Assembly: GCF_029227915.1 (NCBI RefSeq)
Contig: NC_079879.1
Coordinates: 33,112,501 to 33,176,500 of the forward strand
Reading direction: 5' to 3'
DNA length: 64,000 bases
Origin: Hydractinia symbiolongicarpus
Taxonomy: Eukaryota > Cnidaria > Hydrozoa > Anthoathecata > Hydractiniidae
Positions 14,701-23,969 of this stretch are shown here, piece after piece. The notes under the pieces are model-generated. The model had not been told where the DNA came from. It did not search any database and saw nothing but the letters and a program-made list of their open reading frames with translations. Position 1 is the stretch's first letter, and each line of letters begins with the position of its first letter. The translations under genes were made by a program, and so were the position numbers.

Positions 14701-16730
14701 AACTTGACATGATTGCTGGAACTCAGGGATTACACAGTGTTATTTAAAAATTTAGATAAATAAGTCTTTTTGTACTGTGGGACCAATCGTAGGCCTTAGC
14801 ACGCGCTGAGAAAACAGAGACAGTTTCCAAAACAACATTTCATTGATTTTCTAACGGTATAAGTCCGTTTCAGTTACAACGGTTGCGTCACATATTTGTA
14901 CCAACATGTATTTAGCGGTATTTTTCTGATATTACTAGGTTGCATGGCTTTTAACAGTGAAGCAATTGACTGCGGGACTAAATTGAACTGATTTTGGACT
15001 TTGAACTTATAAATGTGATAAATGACACAATTTGTCTCCAAGAAATAACATTCTTCTTAACCTGACATGATTGCTGGAACTCAGGGATTCCACAGTGTTA
15101 TTTAAAAATTTAGATAAATAAGTCTTTTTGTACTGTGGGACCAATCGTTGGCCTTAGCACGCGCTGAAGAAATAGAGACAGTTTCAAAAACTACATTTCA
15201 TTGACTTTCTAACAGTCTCAGACCGCTTGAGTTACAACAGCTGCGTCTTATATTCGCACCAACATGTATTTAGCGATATTTTTCTGATATTACTAGGTTG
15301 CATCGCTTTTAACAGTGAGGCGATTGAGTGTGAGCCTTAATTGAACTGATTTTGGACCTTGATCTTATAAATGTGATAAATGACACAATTTGACTCCAAG
15401 AAATAACATTCTCCTTAATTTGACATGATTGCTGGAATTCAGGGATTGCACTGGGCGCTGTGATGGCACTTCATTTAAAAATTTGGATAAATATGTCATT
15501 TTGTAATGTGGGACCAATCGTAGCCCATAGCGCGCATAAGAGATAGAGACAGTTTCAAAAACGATTTTTCATTGACTTTCTAACGGTAGCAGTCCGTTTG
15601 AGTTACAACGGTTGCGTCACTTATTCGTACCAACATGTATTTAGCGATATTTTTCTTATATTACTAGGTTACATCGCTTTTAACAGTGAAACGATTGACT
15701 GTGGGACTTAATAGAACTGATTTTGGACTTTCACCTTATAAATGTTATAAGTGAGACAATTGGACTCCAAGAAATAACATTCTTCTTAATTTGACATGAT
15801 TGCTGGAACTCAGTGATTGCACAGGGCGCTGTGATAGCGCTTTAATGAAAAATGTAGATAAAAAAATCAGTTTTTACTGTGGGACCAATCCCAGCCGCTA
15901 ACGCACGCTGAGAAAACAGAGACAGTTTCCAAAACTACATTTCATTGATTTTCTAACGGTATAAGTCCGTTTCAGTTACAACGGTTGCGTCACATATTTG
16001 TACCAACATGTATTTAGCGGTATTTTTCTGATATTACTAGGTTGCATGGCTTTTAACAGTGAAGCGATTGACTGCGGGACTAAATTGAACTGATTTTGGA
16101 CTTTGACCTTATAAATGTGATAAATGACACAATTTGTCTCCAAGAAATAACATTCTTCTTAATCTGACATGATTGCTGGAACTCAGGGATTACACAGTGT
16201 TATATAAAAATTTAGATAAATAAGTCTTTTTGTACTGTGGGACCAATCGTAGGCCTTAGCACGCGCTGAAGAAATAGAGACAGTTTCAAAAACTACATTT
16301 CATTGACTTTCTAACAGTCTCAGTCCGCTTGAGTTACAACAGCTGCGTCTTATATTCGTACCAACATGTATTTAGCGATATTTTTCTGATATTACCAGGT
16401 TGCATCACTTTTAACAGTGAAACGATTGACTGTGGGACTTAAATGAATAAACTTGGACTTTGACCTGATAAATGTGATGAATGGGCCAATAGGACTCCAA
16501 GAAATAGCGTTTTCCTTAATTTGACATGATTTCTGGAATTCAGGGATTACACTGGGCGCTGTGATAGCGCCTCATTTAAAAATTTAGATAAAAAAGTTAC
16601 TTCGAATGTGGGACCAAGCCTAGCCGTTACATAGAGGTTATAACATCTGTACCTGGCAGGTACAGATACTCAGATACCTCGGAAGGTATTAAAAGGGACA
16701 TGATATATTCGTCACGTTGGACGGAGCCTA

Positions 16731-16763
16731 ATATTTTATAGACCTTTTGAGCCTATAAAATAT
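16731..16763 (-). terminator. 11-bp-stem hairpin downstream of the 16,863 gene
   Basis: ATATTTTATAG (16,731-16,741) pairs perfectly with CTATAAAATAT (16,753-16,763) across an 11-base loop. It lies about 100 bases past the stop of the minus-strand gene ending at 16,863. It belongs to the set of gene-end hairpins seen through the Polinton region, but is farther from its stop codon than the others. Confidence 0.3.
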
Positions 16764-16862
16764 ATGGTTTTTCCAGTCCTCGCTTAGTAACCACTCTCTA
16801 ACCACAAGTCTTTATACGACATTCTGTGATATGTACCGGGGGTAGTGATTTTTACCTTGTTA

Positions 16863-17284
16863 TTATACCGATGAAATAGCTAGGATAGCACTGACCTGGC
16901 AGGGCTCATCATAGGGTATTGGCATACCGTGGAATTTGGTCGTGATCGCGTCCTTGTAATATTGGAGTTTGGCATTCACATGGCGGTACTTGTTTAGAAA
17001 CTCTGTCGTTGGTTGCTCGGAAATCAACTCCCTAATTTTTTGCCATACCCGGCGGTACTTCTCAACCAAATCGTGGCATTCCTCAAAATCGAGGCTCATT
17101 GCTGTTACTGCATTGGCGTTGTACCGTGTTACCCAATGTGCGGACCAGATTTTCAGCGTCTTTACCTTAAGAGCTACCACGGGGTCCTGTGTATGATACC
17201 CTATCACATATCGCTTGTCCTTACCTCCATTGGCAGGCATGGCTTCTGATACCGTCAGGTATTCTACATTTATATCGTTGATAT

Positions 17285-17379
<95 letters not shown>

Positions 17380-17687
17380 TAACGAATATTTATACAGGAT
17401 TTTTAAATTCAAAAATTAATAAAATATACAAAATATATATAATTACAAAATTTCGGTTCTTCCATGGGTCCTGTTTCCCAGCCCTCTAAAAATAGTAATA
17501 AAACTTAAAATAATAACTAAAAATGTGTTAGTAAAAATTAATATTTTGTTTTTGCACTATTAAAAAAGAAACATTTTCTACTTGATTCTAGCTGAAACGT
17601 TATCTTACCTGAAACGATATCCGTAAATGTAGCGGCAAAGTTGTAAAATACTTTAGGTTTGGCAAACTCATTCTCAAATTTCAGCAT
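16863..17687 (-). pseudogene. Polinton 'KGKDGR' protein paralogue (element B), interrupted
   Basis: The C-terminal part (17,240 down to 16,863) is open and contains GGKDKRYVIGY, matching KGKDGRFVIGY in the intact paralogue at 39,543-40,154. The match runs on through the histidine/aspartate-rich middle and the PxPxxxPCxxxAIxxxSS ending. The N-terminus lies upstream: a start codon at 17,687 gives about 26 residues (MLKFENEFAKPKVFYNF...) before a roughly 330-bp insertion ending in an (ATTT)n tract splits the gene. The start overlaps the end of the Cys-rich gene upstream. The function is unknown; the family is known to me only as an uncharacterised Polinton protein. The insertion makes the gene non-functional. 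Confidence 0.6.
17275..17609 (-). mobile_element. Short retroposon-like insertion with (AAAT)n tail
   Basis: Read on the minus strand, this is about 330 bp of AT-rich sequence ending in TTTAAAAATCCTGTATAAAT and then roughly 24 AAAT units (plus-strand ATTT at 17,283-17,380). A 3' tail of simple repeats is typical of non-LTR elements or SINEs. It splits the element B gene. ACGGATAT on one side and ACGATAT on the other look like a slightly diverged target-site duplication. No coding capacity is evident. Confidence 0.5.
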
Positions 17688-17883
17688 CTTGTTTATTGTA
17701 TATTTCAAACAACTGCAGAGAATTACATGTCATCGTACATGCACAGCCTCCCCCATTGTACGTAATATGTTCATGGTAACAGTACCAGCATAACATTTTA
17801 CCGCTTACCACAAACCTACGTCCGCAGGTACACCTGTCATATACATCGAGTACCGCCAGACAGTCACTGCATTCCACTTTCAT
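17674..17883 (-). CDS. Small Cys-rich zinc-ribbon-like protein (element B)
   Basis: It encodes 69 residues with paired cysteines: CSDC near residue 5, CTCGRR near 18, and GKMLCWYCYHEHITYNGG near 29, followed by CAC. The spacing suggests a small treble-clef or zinc-ribbon fold. The sequence closely follows the 52-residue protein at 40,181-40,339 (shared D-YDRC-CGRR, GKMLCW and ITYNGG), with a longer tail. It precedes, and by a few bases overlaps, the KGKDGR gene, the same pairing as in element A, so the two were probably co-expressed. I do not recognise a named family; DNA or RNA binding is only a guess from the cysteine pattern. Confidence 0.6.
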   Translation of the reverse strand: MKVECSDCLAVLDVYDRCTCGRRFVVSGKMLCWYCYHEHITYNGGGCACTMTCNSLQLFEIYNKQDAEI

Positions 17884-17937
17884 TTATTAGGATGCCAAGT
17901 CGGGCCTCCAAATCCTTAACCCTCCGTTCATTGAACC

Positions 17938-17942
17938 CCTAC
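17938..17942. repeat. Candidate target-site duplication, left of Polinton A
   Basis: CCTAC directly precedes the terminal AGTAGTAGT of element A and recurs at 40,651-40,655 directly after its other end. Polintons make 6-bp duplications. Taking six bases gives CCCTAC versus TCCTAC, five of six matching. Confidence 0.5.
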
Positions 17943-18144
17943 AGTAGTAGTAAGGAGTTAATTTAAGTACACCGACCTCCTCCTACACCTTCACCCCCCA
18001 AAAACCCCGCTTCCACCACTTCCATCACCACCTCCATCCAAAAAACAAGTAAAAAAAGAAATCATATGCCGATATCAACAAAAATGATATATACTACCAA
18101 TAACCAACACATAACAATATTAAATGTTAGATACATGACGTCAT
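17943..18144 (+). repeat. Left terminal inverted repeat of Polinton A
   Basis: It begins AGTAGTAGTAAGGAG, runs through a pyrimidine-rich stretch (CCTCCTCCTACACC, ACCACTTCCATCACC) and ends near ATACATGACGTCAT. The reverse complement matches 40,446-40,650 along nearly its full length. An AG start is the Polinton norm. The inner edge carries a perfect TGACGTCA box (18,136-18,143), so the repeat may also serve as promoter for the polymerase gene that starts about 110 bases inside. Confidence 0.85.
18136..18143. promoter_or_regulatory. CRE-like TGACGTCA box in left TIR
   Basis: This is a perfect 8-bp palindrome matching the consensus of CREB/ATF-type bZIP factors. By repeat symmetry it recurs in the right TIR (40,447-40,454). 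A third copy lies upstream of the SAP-repeat gene of element B (41,825-41,832). All three sit 5' of Polinton genes. Binding is inferred, not shown. Confidence 0.35.
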
Positions 18145-18251
18145 ACACTAAATCATACAGAATATGGGTAAGGAAAAATTCCCCAATTATTCAATCCTAG
18201 ACTAAATCAAAAACTTTTCTGGTTGGAATAAAATGTACCTATAATATAGGG

Positions 18252-21200
18252 ATGAATTTTTTCAAAAATGCAATCAGTAAACTATATGATATAGTATCAG
18301 CACCAGTAGCGGCAACTCGCGAAGCTCTCGCTAACCAACTAAAGAGCGTTCGGGATACCGTTAGTTACTATTATAACAGGGTCGGGGATAAATTTTCAGG
18401 AACACCAACTCTCCACGATGAGGTTTAACGAGTCACCATCAAAGATGAATACCAAGGAATTGAGGACCTCAAGCACATGTTTGGGAAAGAATCTAAACAT
18501 GCCACCAATACTGATGTAATTGAGGATATTCATAATATTTTTGATGATGACGCGGAAATGATAGAAGACGAAAACCGCATCATAACATGGAGGTTCAACA
18601 AAAACCCTAACCAGCCATTGACAGATACCATTATGCGAAAAATCACACCACACGTAGACATGCGTGTGAAGGTGGTATACAGCTTTAGCTGTGATAATTA
18701 CAGAGGCGGTGAAGATGTGGCCAATTACCACAAAACAAAGAGCTCCGGGTCACTCTCAAACATGGCTGAAATCGAGGCTTTTATGGATAAATGCGAGATG
18801 AAGCGCCTGGATCTGGAAGATGCAGAATTTTGGGTCAAGGTTTATTTACCACCCGCAGAACCATCAAAACCCCAGGAGCATATGAAGGCAAAATAGTATT
18901 CAAGCACGAACAAGTCAAGATAATCTCTACTAGAGAGCCCCTACTTGGATGTGGACCTTTGCCAGGCTGGTTGCGCATCAAGAGGTGCATTTATAGTTTT
19001 TACAAGACAGACGAAAGAACGGACAGCCTATGCTTTTGGAGATGCTTGGCCGTTCATTACCGCGAGAATCCAAAGCAACGTGAAAAACATATTACGCAAG
19101 AGGCTCTCAAATTAGCCCGCGAGTACTACGAGGACCATAATCTAAAGAGAGAGAATGCACGTGCCACGAGGCTCGTGGATTTGGAGGGTATCGCCAAAAA
19201 ATTCAAAATTACCATAAGAGTCTTTATAACCAAAAACAAACAACGATAAGGCCCCATGGCGTCTGGCATATGGACAAAGCCAATACAAAAAAGACTTAGA
19301 CACGATCAATATTGGTATGCTGCAGGGTCATTGTTTCTATATCAAGAAGATGGATGTGTTGACGCAGCATTGGGAATGCGATCTTTGCACGCAAAGATTT
19401 ACTAGATCGGAGAACCTCACGCGACACAAGAATAATGAATGCGAAGGTATCAAGACAAAGATCATTTGCAAAAGTGATAGGGTTGAGCGCATGCAGAGTA
19501 GCTCTGAAAAGGTATTATATCCCGATAAGGGTTTCAGTTACGCGGCATGCCAATGGATTGAAGCTATGTCAGAGCAAACAGGCCGACATATACACCACGC
19601 GATTTGTGGACATGGGGGAGAGCGTGTGATACGCGACGGTAGTAAGGCTGTATACAAAATTGATGGGTATTATCCTCAGACAAAAACAGTATACGATACC
19701 ACGGTTGCAAATGGCATGGATGTCCATGTCAACCACAGCGAACCAACACCGATAAAAATAATTTCAATCGTACCAAATTTAAAGAAGACCACATTCGGGG
19801 GCTGGGGTACAATCTTGTCACTGCATGGGAGTGTGAAAATCCTCCCAAGGTTAAGAGGTTATTCAAGAAAGAATTTCGAGCATATCCCCATTTTATTGTA
19901 TTTGATTTCGAGGATCTCCTGGCACCGTTAAATCAACACCAAACGTCTGATCTAACATATATTTCAAAGCATATCCCTGTAAGTGTTGCAATTCACGATA
20001 GTCTGCAAGAACATCCAACATTCATCATGAATGAAGACCCAAAGGTGCTTGTGCAAACATTTGTCAAGCAACTAGAGCGGAGACAAATGAGGATTGTCCA
20101 AGAAGTCAAAAAGATATATACCAAGCTGGATGACTTCGATATGCTCCCGGAACAAACTCATAATGCTTGGCGCGAATGGATAAATCAAGTGACAGTGATA
20201 GGCTTTAACAGCAGTAAATATGATATAAACCTGATAGAGCGGTATTTTTTCGAACGAATTAAGGATGATCCCATTATCAAAGTGACGTGACTTCAAAGTT
20301 CAAATTTATCGATATAAAAAATTTCCTCGCCCCAGGCCTGATTTATGAAAAATGGTGCAAGTCATTGGATTGCAATCTCAAAAAATTAGTGTTCCCATAC
20401 GAATGGCTAACATTATACGAAAAGTTGAACCATGTCGGCCAGTCGACTATGAGGCGTTTTATAGCACACTCAGTGGTAGAAACACACTCTCACTCGAAGA
20501 TTAACAGACGTTCAGAGATTAGTTTTTAAAAGAGAATGCGTCACGATGCTGGATTGGTTAGCCGAATACAATATGGCGGACGTATTACCATTTGTTGAAG
20601 ACGTGGATAAGACCCACAATACATATTACGAGGATGAGATTGATATTTTGAAAGATGCCGTGAGCATCCCGGGTGTGTCTATGAGGTATGTACTCAACAA
20701 GTCTCTGCGGTTGAACCCCGAGATCCAGCTTTATGCTCCTGGTGACCCGTGTAAGCATAAATGTAACGCTTATTGCACCAAAGCCCGATGTGAATATTGT
20801 AAACAGGTTCAAAAAGCTTGTGCAATATGTACAAAGAACGAGGCCTATGAACTCCTCCAAACGGGCATGGTAGGTGGCCCAGCTATCGTATTTTGTAGGT
20901 ACCATCAGATGTATGTTACAGGTATTCGCTCACATATTCAAAACGAACCGAAAAGATGTAGAACCATCCTAGGATATGACGCCAATATGCTCTACCCGAG
21001 CACCCTACTCCAAGATTTTCCTTGTGGGAAGGAGAAGCTAATAAAAATGGCACACCCTGCTGAAAAAATAGATGATCTGGTGCGAGACATTCTTGATGGA
21101 TTGCTCTTCGGGTTTGCACAAGTTGATATTGAGGTGCCTACTGAGTTGTACGACAAGTTCAGTGAGATGTCACCGCCATTTGTGGTTAGAGAGATCCCTG

Positions 21201-22215
21201 ACAATCAAATCCCTCAGCATATGCACGAGTATTTGACCAAGACTAAGCGAAAACGTATTTCGGGTACTAGGAAGCTGTTGGGAGTGATGAGAGCTGATAA
21301 GATCCTGTTCTTTACAGATCTGCTCAAGTGGTATCTGAATCATGGTTTAAAAATTACGGCTTGTTATCAAGTACTCAAATACAAACGCGGTAATCCATTC
21401 GCATGGTTCCCGGAAGAAATCGCGGATGCGCGGCGCCAAGCTGATAAAGACCCTGATAAGCGCATCGCTGGCGATACAGCCAAGTTAAAGGACAACAGTT
21501 TTTACGGCAAAATGATAGAGGACCTGGCGAGACATGCAAATACAACATTTACAAGGGATGAAAAGGTAGTAGATGCGGCAATGAGAAGCCCTTACTTGGA
21601 GGATCTTGAAGAAATTGGAGAAGCATATGAAGTAAGGCGGCTTAAACAAGGCGTTTCCATTAACAAGGCGTACCAATGTGGAATCCTAGTGTATCAATTG
21701 GCCAAGCTGCGGATGCTCGAATTTTACTATAATTTTCGCGACAAGTACGTAGATCGACAAAATTTCGAATACATGTACATGGACACAGACTCAGCTTACT
21801 TCGCAATCTCTGGAGATAACCTACGTGATGTTGTTGGTCCTGAATTAATCGAGCAGTACGATGAGGATGGTAAAACTGGTTTGTTACTGACAAACACTCG
21901 AGTCGAACCGGAGGGTTATTTAAAGAAGAATTCATCGGTTCGAGAATGATTGCTTTAACAGCCAAGTGTTATTTCGTTGAAGGTAAAAATGGCACTACAT
22001 TCTCCTGTAAAGGAATGTCCAAAAGACAAAATGAATTGAAATGGTCTAGATATATGGGAGCATTGAAGGGAGAGCTTGATAATGCAAAAAATGTGGGCTT
22101 CCGCGTACATAATCAAGGGATGGTCACATATCAGCAAAAGAAGCTGTGTTTATCAGTGTTTTACGCTAAAAGGGTAGTGCTAGAGGATCGTATACATACA
22201 AAGCCCTTAGCGTAG
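18252..22215 (+). pseudogene. Protein-primed family B DNA polymerase (Polinton pPolB), multiply broken
   Basis: It would replicate the element by protein priming. The frame opens at the ATG at 18,252 and hits a stop at 18,426-18,428 but stays in frame beyond it. Frame changes follow near 18,870, 19,250, 19,697, 20,290, 20,500 and 21,945. In order there is a charged N-terminal region; a segment with CFWRCLAVHY (about 19,030) typical of Polinton polymerases; a C2H2-like zinc finger (CDLC...H...C, about 19,370-19,440); an endonuclease-like YHGCKWHGC motif at about 19,699 just past a frame change; an exonuclease-like FDFED (about 19,900); and the polymerase domain. Motif A (YDANMLYPST, about 20,974), motif B (KDNSFYG, about 21,488) and motif C (YMDTDS, about 21,775) all keep their catalytic residues. 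The length of about 1,320 codons is normal for the family. The copy cannot make a full protein. Confidence 0.9.
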
Positions 22216-22228
22216 TTCGTGTCCAATA

Positions 22229-22262
22229 TTTTGTTATCAGCCATTAAAGTTTTATAACAAAA
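22229..22262 (+). terminator. Hairpin after the polymerase gene
   Basis: TTTTGTTAT (22,229-22,237) pairs with ATAACAAAA (22,254-22,262) around a 16-base loop. It fills the gap between the polymerase stop (22,215) and the next ATG (22,265). It is one of a set of gene-end hairpins in this element. Confidence 0.35.
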
Positions 22263-22264
22263 AA

Positions 22265-22474
22265 ATGCCTTGGAAAGAAGATTGCGAGCGATCCTTTTGT
22301 ACATATAACTGTGATCACCCAGGGCGCTGGGTATGGGTTGAACCATCTAACTCCGACAGTGTAGAAATAAAAAAAACCACGGTACAACAGCAGCAGCCTG
22401 CACCGCGGGACATATCACATATAACGAGGCTTGGGATAGAAGTATTACGACCTATGCGCACTAATATTCAGTAA
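22265..22474 (+). CDS. Small conserved Polinton protein, 69 aa
   Basis: The frame is intact and starts 50 bases after the polymerase gene. The N-terminal half has a Cys/Trp-rich stretch (DCERSFC, YNCDHPGRWVWVEP), a poly-Gln patch (QQQQP) follows, and the tail is basic. Two cysteine pairs and a histidine could bind zinc. No named domain is recognised. Tight spacing between the polymerase and the membrane-protein gene downstream supports its being a real gene. Confidence 0.5.
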   Translation: MPWKEDCERSFCTYNCDHPGRWVWVEPSNSDSVEIKKTTVQQQQPAPRDISHITRLGIEVLRPMRTNIQ

Positions 22475-22498
22475 AGGTGTTGTGAGGCACCACCTTTA
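22472..22498 (+). terminator. Hairpin at the stop of the 69-aa gene
   Basis: TAAAGGTG (22,472-22,479) pairs with CACCTTTA (22,491-22,498) around an 11-base loop. The TAA at the start of the stem is the stop codon of the gene ending at 22,474. Confidence 0.4.
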
Positions 22499-22519
22499 TA
22501 CACAAACCTGCAAATAAAA

Positions 22520-23139
22520 ATGGAGTTATTACTACTGATCGCGGTATTGCTCCCATTCATCGTGATCATTATCGGTTACTTGAAATATCGACGTTTAATA
22601 AATATGGCTCACAACTTAGCAAAAATATTTGACGATGTTGTCGATACATCATCAGAGGCCGTTGGTCAAGAATTAGACAAACGTCAAGCTCTCAAGGATA
22701 TTCGTAAGTCAAAGCCACACTTGCTACCTAAAAAATGTAGCAAAGGTTTCCTGGAAAAAGCATCACTCGAGGTTATCGAGAAAATACACGCTGAATTCGT
22801 TGAACGCGAACTGCAGGAAAAGGGGGAGAAAACTACCAGAGCTCTGTCGTGTCATGCGATTGGTTTGTATACCAAAGCCATCGGCAACGTGGTAACTCTC
22901 GATAGCCCTGAAGGTTTGAGGAAAGATATTGAAAACGATCTATTATCAGGGAGAGCATGGCTGACCTTGGTATATTGGTATACACAGCCTTTGGTCGATT
23001 CCTCGCGTCTCTGTTGGTAGCTGTCCATACAATTAACCACTGTCAACTACCCGCGTCCAAAATGAATGAAAATAAGGTTGATGTAGAACAAGAAAACAAT
23101 GGCGAATACTCTATCAAAGATGTGCATGGGCAATCGTGA
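22520..23139 (+). pseudogene. Polinton membrane protein, frameshifted
   Basis: It starts MELLLLIAVLLPFIVIIIGYL, a hydrophobic N-terminal anchor or signal, followed by a helical charged region with LPKKCSKGFLEKASLEVIEK and LRKDIENDLLSG. Near 22,950 the frame shifts by one base. The continuation (from the ATG at 22,957) has a second hydrophobic segment, LVYTAFGRFLASLLVAVHTI, then an acidic tail ending at 23,139. The two halves are probably one protein broken by a single-base loss. Alternatively the downstream frame could start independently at 22,957. This is a conserved but uncharacterised type of Polinton membrane protein. Confidence 0.55.
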
Positions 23140-23336
23140 ATTCTTTGACAAATGGAGTAGGATAGTAGATTCAAAAATATACGTATTGGATCTCAATATA
23201 TAGTGATTCCAATAGAATACCTCTTGTGAAAATTCTAACACCGGCAGAAGACCGATTTCCACCACAGGCATATGATTTAATAGTGATTCCACATATTAGT
23301 AAATTAAGTATCTTGGTGGTTATAACAAATGAGTGA
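23126..23336 (+). pseudogene. Small Polinton ORF, frameshifted
   Basis: The ATG at 23,126 overlaps the end of the preceding gene and opens MGNREFFDKWSRIVDSKIY before a stop at 23,203. In a shifted frame the sequence stays open to 23,336 (including VKILTPAEDRFPPQAYDL and a hydrophobic IVIPHISKLSILVVIT). The junction near 23,190 looks like a one-base indel. Its last bases overlap the next start (ATGAGTGA). The function is not recognised. Confidence 0.4.
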
Positions 23337-23665
23337 AGAACCTAATCAAGTAATTACCAAGAAAAACGAAGGTCATGTAGCGGCAGGGAAGAAGTTGGCC
23401 GAGTGGAATCCCAGGACAAGGCTGACTTGAAAAAGAACTTGGGTAAAAGTATTTCCCAAGAGAGTCAGGAACCTCAGACAAGTACCTCCAAGTCCTTGGC
23501 AGTAAAGTATACTTTGGTGGAAGCCTTCTCGCGATCGCATGTATCGAAGGTGTCATATATTTTATCCATAAGCCTGGGAGTATCGAACAGATTGTCGAAA
23601 CACATGCACCAACGGTTCAGCAAAAACCTTCAAAGCCTGAGATTGATATTTTTCATATGCAATAG
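23329..23665 (+). pseudogene. Small Polinton membrane protein, frameshifted
   Basis: It starts MSEEPNQVITKKNEGHVAAGKKLAEWN, then loses frame near 23,405. The Lys/Gln-rich linker (QDKADLKKNLGKSISQESQEP) continues in another frame. A further shift near 23,490 leads to a membrane span (VYFGGSLLAIACIEGVIYFI) and a proline-rich tail to 23,665. The pattern of basic N-terminus, linker and single transmembrane helix fits a small membrane or virion protein. The name and role are unknown. Confidence 0.4.
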
Positions 23666-23677
23666 GGTATAATATAA

Positions 23678-23920
23678 ATGAGCAGCAAAGAGTATCAGAA
23701 GAATGTCGTTGATAGTCTATTGGAATCCGTGAGATTAGTATCATATACTATTCTGCTAGCACTAGGTGCCAAAAAGGCGCTGGGCGTTTCTCGACCAGGC
23801 GCCAAGATGGATCTTGAGGATGGGGTTAAGCTCGCCGGATATATGACAGGGGCTATCTTATTTGATGACTACGCGATTAAGCAAGGCTGGTATAAGCGTT
23901 CCATAATGCCACCTAAGTAA
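23678..23920 (+). CDS. Small Polinton membrane protein, 80 aa
   Basis: The frame is intact, 13 bases after the previous one. Hydrophobic stretches lie at about residues 20-30 (LVSYTILLALGA) and 52-64 (LAGYMTGAILFDDY), separated by a polar loop, with a basic C-terminus. It sits directly upstream of the packaging ATPase gene, as such small proteins do in related Polintons. No enzymatic motif is present. Confidence 0.5.
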   Translation: MSSKEYQKNVVDSLLESVRLVSYTILLALGAKKALGVSRPGAKMDLEDGVKLAGYMTGAILFDDYAIKQGWYKRSIMPPK

Positions 23921-23937
23921 GCACCTACAAAAAATTT

Positions 23938-23961
23938 CATATATACCACGTGGTATGTATG
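23938..23961 (+). terminator. Palindrome between the 80-aa gene and the ATPase gene
   Basis: CATATATACCAC is followed immediately by GTGGTATGTATG, a 12-bp inverted repeat with one mismatch (a G-U wobble in RNA) and a perfect 14-base core, ATACCACGTGGTAT. It sits 18 bases after the stop and 9 bases before the next start. The core holds a CACGTG E-box, so a protein-binding role is an alternative to an RNA hairpin. Confidence 0.35.
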
Positions 23962-23969
23962 AAGAATAA

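Larger units (their letters stand above)
1..16630. repeat. Satellite array, ~366-bp monomer, about 45 copies
   Basis: The whole stretch is head-to-tail copies of one unit of about 356-373 bp. Landmarks repeat in every unit: GGGACCAATC, AGAGACAGTTTC, ACCAACATGTATTTAGCG, TTTTGGACTTT, TCCAAGAAATAACATTC and GATTGCTGGAA. At least three subtypes can be told apart by how the unit opens: GTGTTATTTAAAAATTTAG (type A), GCACTTCATTTAAAAATTTGG (type B) and GCGCTTTAATGAAAAATGTAG (type C). The order is a mix such as A-B-A-B-C and A-B-C, so the array has higher-order structure. Short minus-strand open frames recur once per some monomers. They are identical because the DNA is repeated and show no protein family, so I call no gene. 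The array starts before the window and ends at about 16,630, where the last monomer breaks off after GGGACCAAGCC. Nothing in the sequence says whether it is centromeric or subtelomeric. Confidence 0.97.
16631..17942. mobile_element. Left remnant of older Polinton-like element B
   Basis: This segment lies between the satellite and the left end of Polinton A. It carries two minus-strand genes (17,674-17,883 and 16,863-17,687) that are paralogues of two genes inside A (40,181-40,339 and 39,543-40,154). They are in the same orientation and order, but outside A's terminal repeats. They are therefore best read as part of a second, related element into which A inserted; the rest of it lies at 40,651-41,990. 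No terminal inverted repeat of B can be recognised at the satellite edge, so its left end is truncated or decayed. Confidence 0.65.

Noticed and set aside
2632-16200. Repeated minus-strand open frames of 65-81 codons in the satellite
   Set aside because: They recur because the DNA recurs, start and stop at different points in different subtypes, and show no protein family.
16863-17249. Plus-strand open frames opposite the element B gene
   Set aside because: They overlap a minus-strand frame with a clear paralogue; their codons show no family signal.
17580-17612. An intron in the element B gene starting at AG|GTAAG (minus strand)
   Set aside because: No acceptor is found near the other junction, and the (AAAT)n tail with a flanking duplication fits an insertion better.
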